This document shows, in pieces, positions 22,101 through 31,184 of a stretch of DNA of 64,000 bases (position 1 is the first letter of the stretch; every line of letters begins with the position of its first letter). Made by a program: the position numbers and the translations under genes. Source of the stretch: Blastobasis lacticolella. Its lineage: Eukaryota > Arthropoda > Insecta > Lepidoptera > Blastobasidae. The notes below the pieces were generated by a model that saw only the letters and a program-made list of their open reading frames with translations, did no database searches and was not told the origin of the DNA. Where the stretch lies: positions 8,945,428 through 9,009,427 of the forward strand of contig LR990049.1 of NCBI GenBank assembly GCA_905147135.1, written 5' to 3'.

Positions 22101-25100
22101 GTATCTGTAATGCGATCAGACTTTTCATACAATGAGATATGTTTAAAACGAGGATTATTATGTTCATTAGCCCCCCTGTGCACTTGCGGATTGCAGTCCC
22201 TGTTCAAAGCGGATGTAATTAAATTTCTTCAACAATACATCTGACGTGCCAAAAGGAACAGATGTTCCACCCAGCATAGTCAGAAAACGTGCTGTAATGA
22301 GGTGTATCGAGCGCGCGAGGCCGGAGCCGTATCTACGCGGCCCCACTCCGCCGGCGGCGGTTTCGTAAAGTTCCTCACTCGGCAGTTGTCGCCTGAAATT
22401 TACGGGTTAATTTTCAATGGGAACTGGGTTTTGCTCCAGGAATTTTTAAGTTCTCACATTACACTTGGCGCACCGAGATGGAGGCGACGTGGCGTTATTT
22501 AATGTGGCCCTATTCTTTTTCGACTGTCAACGGCGACTCCGCTGACACAGATTCCGGCGACTATACGAATGGCCGCTATTTAGTGTGAAAGGTTAGCCAC
22601 TGAAGGGATCTGTTCGTTGGGTCGTGACGTATTATTTGAACAGAACACCGTACTCGTAAAAAACTACGAAGGGTTGATCTGAAGCAGTGATTTTTACACC
22701 GATTCACAGATCAGCGATCAGCGCTTTTGCAACAATTTCTTTTAAAATATACTTTAATATATTTATTTTTATAGTGCCGACCTCACTTTATTCACTTATC
22801 TTATATTTAAGTGTAGCGAGGCGCCATGAAACTCGAAGTAAGGATAGTTAGTGACCTGCTTTCAGAGTGCTTTCAAGCTTTGTTTTGTATGTAACGTTGG
22901 TCCATTACTGAGCGCAGTTTACAACCTCTGAAAACCGCCACAGAGACCAGTAACAGTCCTAATAACTTCGGTCGAATGGCAGATGGGGCTTTAAAATGTG
23001 CATATCGTGAAAGAACATGTATTTAATTTTGATTATTTGTATACCTACATATCTTGATATAATACGATTTACTAAAACCATACTTGTGTATGTAACGTAC
23101 GTAGGTGGTATAGTGCTTTAGTAAACGCAATTCAATAGAATAATTTTAACAATATCTACTGCGGTCACTGTTACACATGATCAACATCTCTCTTCCTATT
23201 CTATTTCGGTGTATTAGGTTCTATCGAAAATAAAACATTATTGTACTTTAATAATATTTTTTTTAATAATAAACATACTTAGGCAAGCGGGCCACCTCAC
23301 ATGAAGTGGTCACCGCCCCTTAAAGACATCAGCAATACCAGAGGTGTCGCTAAGCTGTAGAGCCTCGAGCATCGGCATAGGGTTGTGCGTCTGTCGGTCT
23401 TTTACGGGTAGCATTTCGGGAAGTGTGCGAGGCAGTTGCTCGACCTCATTTCGCCGGCCCCTTTCCGCCATCGGGAGACGCGATCCGGGCAAGCGCTTCA
23501 TCTTTATGTTGTGGATCTTCCAGCTATCCGCACGAGCCGCTTTAATTCAACCTTCATAACGCGTACGGCTAAAGACTGGGGCGCGTTTCCTGCGAGTGTG
23601 TTCCCTCTCTTTAAGGTTAGAGTGAATAGGCTGTTTCCCTTATTGTTGTGCCGCATCGTCATTTACCAATAGGTGAGATGGCGGTCAAGTGTCTAGTTAG
23701 TCTAACTATAAAAAAAAACGAATGTGTGCCACCTCTTACCGACGCGTCTACACCAACAAACGGTTTATCTGATGTGGATACCAACCAGATCATAAAGTTC
23801 GTCTGAGTTCGTCGGAACGGTCCCTTCGAACTAATTTGTGCTCCGTTGGATGAAGCTCAATGAACTTCCAAATGTTTTGGGAGACCACATCCTTTTTTTT
23901 GTGGCAATCGAAGTTGTTTGCCCTCACACCGCGTACAGCGGTACAGCTCTCCATCATCCAGAGTCGAGTTATGGGGCAGAGGGTAAAGGGTTGGTAATAC
24001 GGCGTAACCCCTAGCTATTCAGTGTGGCGACTATTGATAAAGCTTCCTAAATCTACCAACTCAGTGGAACTTACTTTGTCTCACCTATGCCATGACGTTG
24101 TTGCATACGCATATGTAGACATATAACCCTTTATTCCAGTGACTATACAAACGTGCACCGCATACAATAGATTCGTCACTTTGATCAAGAGTATTAAAAT
24201 GTCGACAACAAATGTCCCCCCTAACGAATATGCACACACACGCACGAGGAAGAACTTGTGTTTCGTCTTGTATCTTAGGTAGTTGAGATACAAAATGAGC
24301 AAAAAGGTCTTACTCTTTACATGTGATTATGGCTGGCGTTCAAATTGCAATGGAGACCTTTGATATTGCAAAAACTGTTCTCTTATGATTCACTGCCATT
24401 AGGTACCTATATTTAAGGTAAGAGAGCTACAACGTTGGCACACAGCATGACAAATTCTGTGAACAGGTGTTACAGGGGTTGAAAGGGTACCAGATCCCCC
24501 AGGGGCGCAAGGGTTTTATCCGGTTTCCTACCCTGGCACCACTGACTTCCCCAGTCCTTTTCGCATAGTTGGCGGGATAGCCTGCAGGGCAGGAGGTTGA
24601 AAGTGACGCACGGGTTTCATCCAATATCCCTAGCGTGGCCCCTACACCAACCTGTCAAGCCCAACCCTCTAACATTTCCCAGTCAGAACATTGACCTACA
24701 GGATACCTCTATTATACGCGGAATCTCGAACTCGGACGAAGGGCAATGGCTCACTGAGCAAATTAACAGAGCACAGCGTAAAGGCTACTTGATGCCAGAC
24801 TCAACTCCGTGGGTGGTCACTAATCATATTATGGCAATTTCAGTTACACCCTTTGCATCACCCAGGGACGAGTAGGGTGAACTGTCCTACTGATGTGGTG
24901 CAACAAGACCCTCTCAGTACTACTATAGTACTGAAAATATATATAATATATTTAAACGTACGTATAAATAAAGAACTACTAAGTGTATTGATTCAGCGCG
25001 GGCTTTAGTGAAAAATAATGTAGGTGCCCTATAAAATGGAGGCCGATTCGGCGTCGCACCGGGCGTTAATTATTAAAATGCATTAAGGTCTGGTTGTTTT

Positions 25101-28100
25101 GCGGCGTGATATGAGGCGCGCGGCCGCGGCCCGTCGATCATGCCTTTGTTTCAGCGCCCGGGTGACTGGCGCTTTAGCCAGCCAAAGAGCGAACACCAAC
25201 GGATCGTCATTTTCGTTTGTCATCAATCTATGTTAGGGCGGCTGACATGTAAGTGTTAATTAAGCAGGCCTCACTCGAGCGTAATTAAGAGTGTTACAGT
25301 GTTATTTTAGACATTAATTGAGACGAAATTTCTTGTTGTAATGAAACGGGGAGGCTGGGACTCGACGGCTAATTCCAGCGCATCCTCGGCTAGCGTACAC
25401 TGGAGGGTAAACAAACCAAAGTTTCGATCGAAATTAAGATTAGAAAAGGCGTCGCCGCGCGTTATCGCTTCCTTGTAAAGTTTCGTGTCAGCGCTTTAAA
25501 TTAATGTTGCTCATGAACGAGCATAATGCCAACTTTCAGGTCACTTATCTGAGCTGTTGTTATTAAATTTTCGTTTGGCCGCTTTGGAATTGTTGCGTCC
25601 AATAAGATGTCGGGGTGGTGAAATAAATAGTGTATTAGAGGAGACGGTTAAAGTGTTTCGGGCAGAAAGCTGGTCGCTTTATCATTGGCGGACAACGGGA
25701 GCGGGCTTACTCGGCGCGAATGACGCGACGATGGAGGACTTGTCCGGGTGCCACGGTGGCGGGAAATGTCGGCACTTTGGCGATCACTGAAAAATGTCTC
25801 ACCTACAAGGATAAATAGTAGTCAACCCTCGCACCGTGTTCGCACTTTATTATTATCTTAGGTAGCACGGTTACAAAATAGATGAGACTAGATTCTGCCT
25901 ACGCCTTGGTACGCGCAGTAGGTAAATCATGTTTCAGGTTCTGGTTATGGTCTATCTGTTTGCGAAATGGTGTTTGGGACGCAAAACTAGTCTCTAGTAC
26001 GATGTCGTAGTTTCTGTGGTACGGTGGGTGATATGAATCTATATCACAATCGCTCATTTAATATCATTTAAAAATATGTTTTTAGTTAATGAGCACGCAC
26101 TTTCGACTTAAACATCGAAGATTAAAATTCCACTCGGGGATGGATATAACTGTTTCGTGGCTATATGATGTGATGTCCACTAGAGTGCACTGCGGCGCCA
26201 ACCACACCACTTACTCAGCTAGAATCACCGTAGAAAATTGTCAGCAGGGATTCAATAGTCAATGTATTTATTGCATTCATGTGTTTATTGAGTTTCTGTT
26301 CTGTAAACTACGATCCCAACATATTTCGAAGTAAAGTAATATTTGTGTGATTAGTTCTAGCCACAAGAAATACCTTCTACGTTATTTAGTCTAGAAAACA
26401 ATTTATCATAGTTTTTACTTAAGAAAATGTAGGAGAAACTCGATACACGCCGAGGAAAGTTTGCCCATATAGGTAGATACTGTTACTGGTGTTGTGGTAG
26501 ATAAGTTACTGTGTTGTAGTTATTGAAGTATATTATTTATTTCGAAGTTTCCTATTTACTCTTGCACTACTTACTGCCTTTTGTAACACTTTACCCGTTC
26601 ACCTCGTTATTTATCTATGCGTGTAATAAAAAGGTTTTTACTTATAGAAGCTGATCACTCAAAGTGATCCATGTGCTAGACTAGCGTGGTCAGGCAGGGA
26701 TTCGTACAAATACATCTCAGCATTTTTGACATATTGTTGTATGTTAAAAAAGCTTGAATTCCAAAGATCTTTGTTGTTATTTTTTACACTTTTTATGTAT
26801 ATTAATCGTAAGTTTCACTCTGGACACAGCGAAATGTAGAATGCTGCAACGACAGACGGCTGGGCCCCCTTAATGATCATGATGAAGTTGTAGTTTCGTA
26901 GAATTGGTTGAAAATGTAGAAATGTTAAATATTCATAATCCCACCTTCGCGTTAATGTCCCAGTTATGCTTTCGCGCACGAGGGCCCGGGGTCCGCTTTG
27001 ACCATGATCCAGGATTTGGCAGATCAGGAAATTACAGTAATGCGACTGCCATCTGACCTCCGCTACCCTGCTACTAACCTGACCCGTTTGGATCATGTTT
27101 AGAAATGTTCAGTAATACTTTGGCTAATTTCAGAGTCGTCCGGGAAAGCATAGGTAGCTGAGGCATATAGGCGTGAAAACATCGTTTCCTTTACCGAATT
27201 GCCCGATGCATGTTTTAGTAGTATTTTGTGTCAGCTATAGGAGTACCCGAACATCTTCCTCACTGTTTAAACCAGCCTTAAAACAACAAGCATTATAAAC
27301 TTCTTAATCATATTAGTAGGTTGCTTAACCAGTCGCTCTATTACAGACGAGATGGTGATATCCTCAAGCAAGTACGAGGTGGTGAACACGCTGATCAGCT
27401 CGTTCGAGAGCCGTATGGCACTGACGGTACGCCGGCTGACGGCTGCTGACGTCGGCGGCTATAAATGCGTCGCCAAGAACTCACTAGGCGAGGTCGACAG
27501 TATCATCAGACTGTACGGTACGTTGATTTCAGGTTACCTCGTCTTCAATATTTAGACTGTCTCGCGCCAGGCCGAGTCCAAGATCTGGAGCGATACTGTG
27601 CATTGCCTGATTGAGATAAAGTTTAAAATGGAGTGACCGTCAAACTTCTGACGTGAAACTTATAAATGATCTTATTTGTATAAAAGTTTTGGCCCTGTAG
27701 CGCATTATAGAATATGTTGTTTAATATGCATTTTAAGATGAAAGATAACCACGAGTACACGGGAATTCTGTGGTGGTTAGTTGGATAAAACTCCAGTTCC
27801 TTCGACATCAGCAAAAATCAACCAAACAATGTTTGTGTCGCATCCAAGAAAGTTCAATATTATCTAAGAACTTATACTAAAATCTGTATCCGTCCTGAGG
27901 AAAATTAATATTCTTAACGTTATTAACACAACACATGTATTACATATTTACATTAATGTTTACTTTACAAATATCCTTTCCATTCCTACAGAGATCCCGG
28001 GACCAACAGTTAGAAACACGAGCCCACCAACGAAGAGAGACGAATATAAATATTCAACACCTATTGAAGGGCCTGACAACCAATTCGGTTCAGCTGAAAG

Positions 28101-28392
28101 ATCTGACGATGAAGACGAGAAAGATATAGTCCCTGCAACTGAACGGTCACAAAACACATTCGAAAGTCACAAGAATACCGCAATAAAAAATAAATCGGCA
28201 ATATCATCACCTAACTCAGTCGAAAAAGACAACTTCAGTAACGAAGTTCGTAAAATCATAAACAAATTTAATATAGACGACGTAGTTAATAGTAGTTGTG
28301 ATAAATTAAACTGTAAATTAAACATATTTTACTGTAGTATTTTAGTTAATTTAATTAATTCAATTCGTTTGGCGACCTTTGATTGGACGTAG
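10065..28392 (+). CDS. Dpr-interacting protein (DIP)/lachesin-like Ig-domain receptor, 8 coding exons
   Basis: Coding exons join in frame: 10065-10158, 11236-11342, 11417-11602, 14171-14366, 14542-14670, 15848-15967, 27347-27517, 27992-28392 (1404 nt, 467 aa). All introns are GT..AG. Residues 1-32 form a signal peptide (basic start, then a leucine-rich stretch). Ig1 spans about 36-130 (disulfide Cys58-Cys119, Trp70, DRGQYMC motif), Ig2 about 131-236 (Cys162-Cys218, DMGAYLC) and Ig3 about 238-334 (Cys261-Cys318, DVGGYKC). Residues 335-467 are a low-complexity polar tail. The segments VGWVKADTKAIQAIH, LDVVIPPDF, IQVPNQLVGAPLGTDV and RLYEIPGP are hallmarks of insect DIPs, which bind Dpr proteins at the neuronal surface for synaptic partner choice. 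Which DIP paralogue this is cannot be settled from sequence alone. The start at 10065 is the first in-frame ATG after a stop; ATG 10089 is an alternative. Family membership is very likely; membrane anchoring is uncertain. Confidence 0.93.
10237..10927. mobile_element. hAT-like inverted-repeat element in DIP intron 1
   Basis: Left end CAGAGGTGGGCGCAGTTAAC, right end reverse complement CAGAGGTGGGTATTAACAGT. Both ends are followed by GTTA/TTAACG-rich DNA in inverted order. No transposase. The flanking 8-mers AATATAGT and AAGGTACT match only partly, so the target duplication has decayed or the copy is rearranged. Confidence 0.75.
11236..11342 (+). other. DIP coding exon 2 (Ig1, first half)
   Basis: Acceptor TTTTTACAG precedes 11236 and donor GTGAGT follows at 11343. 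The exon encodes the mature N-terminus and Ig1 strands A-B, including PEFAEPLTNLTIPIGRDATF and the first Ig1 cysteine (Cys58). It ends exactly on a codon boundary. Confidence 0.92.
11382..11387 (-). terminator. Candidate poly(A) signal of the SLC6-like gene, beyond DIP exon 3
   Basis: This is the first AATAAA on the minus strand after the SLC6-like stop. If used, the 3' UTR would span the whole of DIP exon 3 in antisense. A variant signal closer to the stop cannot be excluded. Confidence 0.35.
11417..11602 (+). other. DIP coding exon 3 (Ig1, second half)
   Basis: Acceptor TTTACAG, donor GTACAG at 11603. The 62 whole codons encode the Ig1 Trp70, the conserved VGWVKADTKAIQAIH region and the YMCQINTDPMKSQ segment with Cys119. 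The intron before it is only 74 bp. The end of the minus-strand SLC6-like ORF lies 29 bp downstream. Confidence 0.94.
11632..13485 (-). CDS. Divergent SLC6-like (neurotransmitter:sodium symporter fold) membrane protein, intronless
   Basis: One uninterrupted 617-aa ORF from ATG (13483-13485) to TAA. About 12 hydrophobic segments can be counted in the SLC6 order. Family-like stretches include GIPLVYSEICIAQY followed by FFPLFRSVGYGN (TM2-TM3), a long extracellular loop with Cys and N-glycosylation sequons (NTTS, NVSV, NNTL), DAFLSVGTGSGMLVYLS (TM6), and a TM8 region beginning LFASMTEIFNYY. The TM1 signature of transporting members (WRFPY..NGGGAF) is absent; the region reads ELAHKALYVHSVVHI. SLC6 proteins normally move amino acids or monoamines with Na+ and Cl-; this one may have lost or changed transport. 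It lies wholly inside DIP intron 3, antisense. The open frame argues against simple decay, and the lack of introns suggests a retrogene or ancient intron loss. Substrate unknown. Confidence 0.8.
   Translation of the reverse strand: MDSTSNTQENFHEKSMVNYRIMLLIWMMNEMSVAFCAAELAHKALYVHSVVHILTVIFVGIPLVYSEICIAQYTNCTITAMWNFFPLFRSVGYGNLFLLLLKTIYKWVLSAFYIEYAFYAAFDPPPWFTCANFNTTSCMVKRLNVSVYERCLEAQMLTDEDCGILTASRIFFETNIGHNNTLTKPYCFFEQWKSTVAVVSIGFLIYVLSLKKQQLVVSIIRFTIVYVTLNIFMLFVVSLSTNGSWYASKVNIDWSKYTYYEVCRTMVDAFLSVGTGSGMLVYLSRDIPFRSPATMTAISVSLFSLLVTIALASMTFSGIKTMSYFHGEEQRVLEESTNTLFNLFASMTEIFNYYVYMSIWGFIYFFMIFWVIFVNVWLSITLIFEIVFGITADVKKFGLKTFFLVVLFCVLSCPFLCSDLADSLGDAIDIIQLCNSFLFSLSLYWIYGFEKHNIDIIFMIGVKSSYFWKITWVLSPIVLGIFLYNRSTKLDLNLFNDSATISGNVEINYVIYLTIMSIYVLIVCLGMLFEIIYYYRFDKLRNLFVPSSYWGPKDHVLFKSRQVFVPQIMTTEFLYRQVRIHGYGKVNRRFTKRISTMQTRLEDEYEDKLEWSALTSN
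13770..13960 (-). promoter_or_regulatory. Candidate promoter/leader region of the nested SLC6-like gene
   Basis: A CpG-rich island in otherwise AT-rich intron DNA, starting about 285 nt upstream of the SLC6-like ATG. It contains GGGCGCTGCGCAGCG and several CGACG clusters. Placement only: no TATA box or initiator was identified with confidence. It could equally be a DIP intronic enhancer. Confidence 0.3.
14171..14366 (+). other. DIP coding exon 4 (Ig2, first half)
   Basis: Acceptor TTTTTTGCAG, donor GTGAAT at 14367. Encodes the Ig1-Ig2 linker LDVVIPPDF, the PEGG turn, Cys162 and the PEPKIIWRREDG segment typical of DIP Ig2. One nucleotide is left over and completes Val195 with the next exon. 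Confidence 0.94.
14542..14670 (+). other. DIP coding exon 5 (Ig2, second half)
   Basis: Acceptor TTGTTCCCAG, donor GTACGT at 14671. Encodes LLTLNKISRSDMGAYLC and ASNGVPPSVSKRIMIKVH, the near-invariant end of DIP/lachesin Ig2. One nucleotide carries into exon 6. Confidence 0.94.
15461..15556. repeat. Inverted repeat (20-bp arms) in DIP intron 5
   Basis: GGCGCTGTCCTAATTGGCAA (15466-15485) pairs with 15525-15544, one mismatch; outer TATAAGG is inverted too. The loop is CG-rich. Probably a short MITE. Confidence 0.7.
15731..15806 (+). pseudogene. Decayed partial duplicate of DIP exon 6
   Basis: 15721-15800 matches 15838-15919 closely: the same GACAG acceptor, TCCACCC start and TCATGCTCGAGTGCT end, with a 2-nt length difference. 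In the phase set by exon 5 it reads nine codons and then hits TAG. A GTAAAT that could serve as a donor follows at 15807. Seen: the duplication and the stop. Inferred: it is either inert or a poison exon. Confidence 0.8.
15848..15967 (+). other. DIP coding exon 6 (Ig3, first half)
   Basis: Encodes FHPVIQVPNQLVGAPLGTDV, Cys261 and ESSPKSINYWVRDS. Donor GTGAGT at 15968. The acceptor (GTGGGTGGACAG) has almost no pyrimidine tract. A decayed copy of the first half of the exon, including this acceptor, lies 117 bp upstream. Confidence 0.92.
16428..16498 (-). repeat. Repeat family C 3' end in DIP intron 6
   Basis: Minus strand CCTCCCCTTTTGTGGGAGAG, TGGGCTGTGATGATGA. Confidence 0.55.
17745..17785 (+). 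repeat. LINE 3' tail in DIP intron 6
   Basis: GTGCTGTAAGACTGTGAAAT then ATAAATAAATT; matches the tail at 41640-41686. Confidence 0.5.
20220..20389. mobile_element. MITE-like element with a perfect 18-bp hairpin
   Basis: Ends AAGGGTATGTTCC and, inverted, AAGGGTATGCTCC. Inside, CATGGTCACGGGACGACT (20296-20313) is followed after 8 nt by its exact reverse complement (20322-20339). It lies in DIP intron 6 next to a SINE. Confidence 0.65.
20400..20735 (+). mobile_element. tRNA-derived SINE, nearly full length
   Basis: Lacks the start of the head; B box GGGTTCGAATTCC, same body, ends ACGCCAAGATAATGATGATG. Lies in DIP intron 6. Confidence 0.8.
20935..21003 (-). repeat. Retroelement 3' end, same family as 33980-34185
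   Basis: Minus strand GATTGAAAGATATATTTTAT then AATAAAGAAATTTTGATTTT. Confidence 0.5.
21540..22620. promoter_or_regulatory. CpG-containing unique blocks in DIP intron 6
   Basis: No ORF or repeat recognised. Blocks such as CACGCGGGCCCGAGCTCG (about 21616) and the CGCGCGAGGCCGGAGCCG to CCGCCGGCGGCGG stretch (about 22312-22362) are unusual for this intron. Could be conserved non-coding elements. Confidence 0.22.
23262..23362 (-). repeat. Family K copy in DIP intron 6
   Basis: Minus strand CTGGTATTGCTGATG, GGCGGTGACCACTTCATGTG, GGTGGCCCGCTTGCC. Confidence 0.55.
23330..23700 (+). mobile_element. LINE reverse transcriptase C-terminal remnant in DIP intron 6
   Basis: Reads ISPAPFRHRETRSGQALHLY, RTAKDWGAFPASVFP and KVRVNRLFPL, the C-terminal part of a lepidopteran LINE, followed by a tail also seen inverted at 6010-6165 and 9325-9480. 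Confidence 0.75.
24400..24930 (+). other. Unrecognised block in DIP intron 6, perhaps a decayed element
   Basis: GC-richer than its flanks, with an open frame (about 24597-24875) lacking homology I can name. Ends near a small palindrome TCAGTACTACTATAGTACTG. Could be a transposon fragment. Confidence 0.25.
25020..25790. promoter_or_regulatory. CpG-rich unique block in DIP intron 6, possible enhancer
   Basis: A non-repetitive block with GCGCGCGGCCGCGGCC, several homeodomain-type TAATTA cores (CGTAATTAAG, ATTAATTG, GTTAATTAAG) and GTAAACAAAC. It contrasts with the flanking AT-rich DNA. Function is inferred from composition only. Confidence 0.3.
26941..27099 (-). repeat. SINE 3' half in DIP intron 6
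   Basis: Minus strand CATGATCCAAACGGGTCAGG, CTGATCTGCCAAATCCTGGA, ending GACATTAACGCGAAGG. Confidence 0.75.
27347..27517 (+). other. DIP coding exon 7 (Ig3, second half)
   Basis: Acceptor CTATTACAG, donor GTACGT at 27518. Encodes the end of Ig3 including MALTVRRLTAADVGGYKC and AKNSLGEVDSIIRLY. It is separated from exon 6 by an 11.4-kb intron. Confidence 0.94.
27992..28392 (+). other. DIP last coding exon (C-terminal tail)
   Basis: Acceptor CATTCCTACAG. The reading frame completes RLYEIPGP, a junction typical of DIPs, and runs 133 codons to TAG at 28390-28392. The tail is rich in Ser, Asn, Asp, Glu and Lys and ends in a mildly hydrophobic segment (about NIFYCSILVNLINS) followed by a short charged end. 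GPI addition is common in this family, but the signal here is weak. Confidence 0.88.
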
Positions 28393-28445
28393 CCAAATGA
28401 TTTGTTAACGAAATCTTATATAACATCGTAAACGTTATTGCTATT

Positions 28446-28451
28446 AATAAA
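28446..28451 (+). terminator. Poly(A) signal of the DIP gene
   Basis: AATAAA lies 54 nt after the DIP stop codon. It is the first canonical signal after the ORF, so a short 3' UTR is likely. Confidence 0.6.
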
Positions 28452-28744
28452 TATTACAATGTCATGTATAAAGTACTACGCTACAACGATGGCGTTTCAC
28501 AAACTCTTATTAATTGAATATTTTATGATCGGTGGAAAATTGATATTGATGTGAAGTTCCGCCGCCTACCATCAGTAAAATTAATACCAACACTACTAAC
28601 GACGTGCCTTATTTTGGCGCAGACACCAATGAGTTTCAATACCTAGCGAGGATCTGATTAATGGATCAAAATATACCAATATTTAACTTAATAGATAGAG
28701 AGCCCCATAGTGACAGAGAGTAAGTTGTTTTATCTTGTTTGTCT

Positions 28745-28862
28745 TGAACATTAACATGCTCTTACGGTGAGAAGAAACTCGTGAGGAAACCTATACATTC
28801 AGACAGCTGAATGTGTAGACATGATCTGATGTGGTCAGGTTCTCGGACTGTCCCCTGAAGTT
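28745..28862 (+). repeat. SINE body fragment
   Basis: TGCTCTTACGGTGAGAAG, GCTGAATGTG, CATGATCTGATGTGGTCAGG match the SINE middle; it lies just downstream of the DIP gene. Confidence 0.55.
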
Positions 28863-28880
28863 CGATCATAATTTTAATAA

Positions 28881-29077
28881 TCACTACATAGTATAAAACA
28901 AAGTCGCTTTCTCTGTCCCTATGTCCCTTTGTATGCTTAAATCTTTGAAACTACGCAACGGATTTTGATGCGGTTTTTTTTAATAGATAGAGTGATTCAA
29001 GAGGAAGGTTTATAAGCAAGAAAAATGGGTAGAGGGTGGGTAGGTGTACGTGAACGAAGTCGCGCCGGGTCCACTAG
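28881..29077 (+). mobile_element. Short non-autonomous Helitron
   Basis: Begins TCACTACATAGTATAAAACA, ends CCACTAG, and sits between A (28880) and T (29078), the Helitron target rule. Internal AACTACGCAACGGATTTTGA is shared with 3255-3400 and 3780-3905. 197 bp, no ORF. Confidence 0.72.
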
Positions 29078-29384
29078 TAAACAATAAAAGCCAATGCAAT
29101 TTTGTAACCGCTATTTAGCGACCAATATCTATGTTTGTGCTTTGTCAGATTTTCGTAAAAATATATCGCCCAAAGTTGCACAAGATTTAAGATTTGTATT
29201 GAAATATTTAATCCCGTGAAACTTTGAAACAAAATATTTTACTGAAAATAGAGTAGAGCACACATATTAAAAAAATTGTTTTCCAAATCTCGTCATTGGT
29301 TTTGATTTGTTAATATTGCAATTATGATCAAACTTCGTTTGTATGGAGCGCGCACGGGGGATACTCCACTTAATATCGTCACGG

Positions 29385-29505
29385 ACGTAATATGACTGTC
29401 GCTCTTATGTATTACCTGATCTGCCAAATTCTGGATCATGGTCTAGGTGGACCCCGGGCCTTGCGTGTGGCAGCACAACCGAGACATTGACGCTAAGAAG
29501 ATTTT
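29385..29505 (+). repeat. SINE 3' end
   Basis: ACCTGATCTGCCAAATTCTG, TGGACCCCGGGCC, ACATTGACGCTAAGAAGA. Confidence 0.7.
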
Positions 29506-30057
29506 GTCTCGTCTGTTTGTATTTCCTCCGCTCCTAGTCAAGTTTGCAAATTCATTGTTTCCAGTAATCAGATTTTCGCTTCGTGTGGGATTAACGAGAG
29601 CCATATCGATAGGTATCGACCAAATCCATGTAATATCTGTACGTATATTTGAATCTCATTAAAATTTACTCTTTACTCTTCTCCAAAATGTATAAATTAT
29701 TCACATATTTAAAATAACCTTAAATAAAAATATATAATTATATTATGCATACCATCAATATTGTAGGTAGTCTATAAAACCTATTATACTTTTGTAAAGG
29801 CAACTTCACTAATTCGTATTAATGTCTTGTAAATAAAATATAAATTATGAAATATAACATGAATATATGATGATAAGTTCAAACTCTAGAAAGTTCTGAT
29901 GATTTTGGAATGCAAAAGTACTCTAGAAGGCAATAAGGAAACGATCGTTTGTACGATCCGAAGTCAAGCTAGCATTATTGTAATAGGTGTAGATGGAAGG
30001 CATGTCTTGTAAGAGGGGCGGGCACAAGTACCGGCTCAATAATGTGTAATAAGAATC

Positions 30058-30125
30058 CAAAGAGATTTGAATGTTAGCGACCTTCATAGACTGGCAAGAA
30101 GGTCGCTACCATTCCAATCTCTTTG
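30058..30125. mobile_element. 68-bp palindromic MITE with 8-bp target duplication
   Basis: CAAAGAGATTTGAATG pairs with the reverse complement of CATTCCAATCTCTTTG, and the inner AGCGACCTTC pairs with GAAGGTCGCT, leaving a loop of about 12 nt. Flanks are identical TAAGAATC (30050-30057, 30126-30133). The 8-bp duplication suggests a hAT-type transposase. As RNA it would form a miRNA-precursor-like hairpin. Confidence 0.8.
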
Positions 30126-30243
30126 TAAGAATCCATGCTACAGCGAAAGAAGAGGTAGTGAACTAGTTACTAATACAAAGAAAAAATTGCTTTTTAGAAT
30201 GTAGAGGTCGAATCAGAGGAGATTAAATAAAAATATCTATAGA

Positions 30244-30426
30244 ATGGAAGTGTCGACAGAGACTGAGATGCATCATGATGAAATCGATGATATTTTAAAG
30301 ATGGGTGAGGCCCATAGACTAGATGCACGTGTTTTCATGAATAGGGAACGTGATAGGTTTATAAGGTCCGTCGAATATGAAACAACGTGGCCCCTACGGG
30401 AGAGAGGCATGGCATTATGTATTTAA
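30244..30426 (+). CDS. Small ORF, 60 aa, unrecognised
   Basis: ATG to TAA, 60 codons. The product is hydrophilic and strongly charged (many Glu, Asp, Arg, Met) with predicted helical character and no signal peptide. It is preceded by a TTTTTAG that could be an acceptor at about 30196 and followed by AATAAA about 100 nt downstream. It may be a remnant of a transposon gene or a lineage-specific gene; composition is the only support. Confidence 0.2.
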   Translation: MEVSTETEMHHDEIDDILKMGEAHRLDARVFMNRERDRFIRSVEYETTWPLRERGMALCI

Positions 30427-31184
30427 TACTTATATAAAACAATTGTAATTATAAAAATATAATATTTAAGCACACTTGTTAAACATATCCTGTAGCAACA
30501 TGAGTATATTTATTTATATGAATAAAATATCAGAATCATAAAATAAAAACAATATTTAATGAAATGTATTGTTTTACTTGCGACCTTACGTAAAGTGTTC
30601 TTCATTTTTTTCCCAACACAAAGCCCCATCTCTAATATGAAAATCTTAATCTTAAAATCAGTCTATGGATGAACTGATTCACACCCTTTATTGTCAGAGG
30701 GCTGAGCGCACAGTGCCATTGGAATCTACGGTGTGTAGAAAAACCAGCAGCAATAGAATAAAAATACAAAAAGTATTATACTAGTATTATAATATATAAA
30801 GCTGGCACCGGCACTCTTAAAATTTCTACTGGTCACAGAAGATTGTCATGGCATACGTAGGCCGTCAGGTGGCATATAATTAATTTTTTTTAGCGGCCCA
30901 GCTCTGGCACCGCGCTGAGATCGCTGTAGCGACCGGTGCTGGTAGCGGAACCACTTCTTACCTACAGGTAGGTAAGTACAATCTTTAAGTAGCAAGTATA
31001 ACAGTAAAAAATAGCTGTAAGTCCAAAATGCTAATAGAAGCTCGATCTGATAACGAAAAACGAAAAAGGAGTGATATTTGGTACCATGTAAGTACAGTGT
31101 AGGGGAATGAGTAAGCGCGTACTTGAGAGTTGTAGTATTGTAAACAATGTCAGTCATTCTTGCTCTTGTGCAGTAATTTAATTC

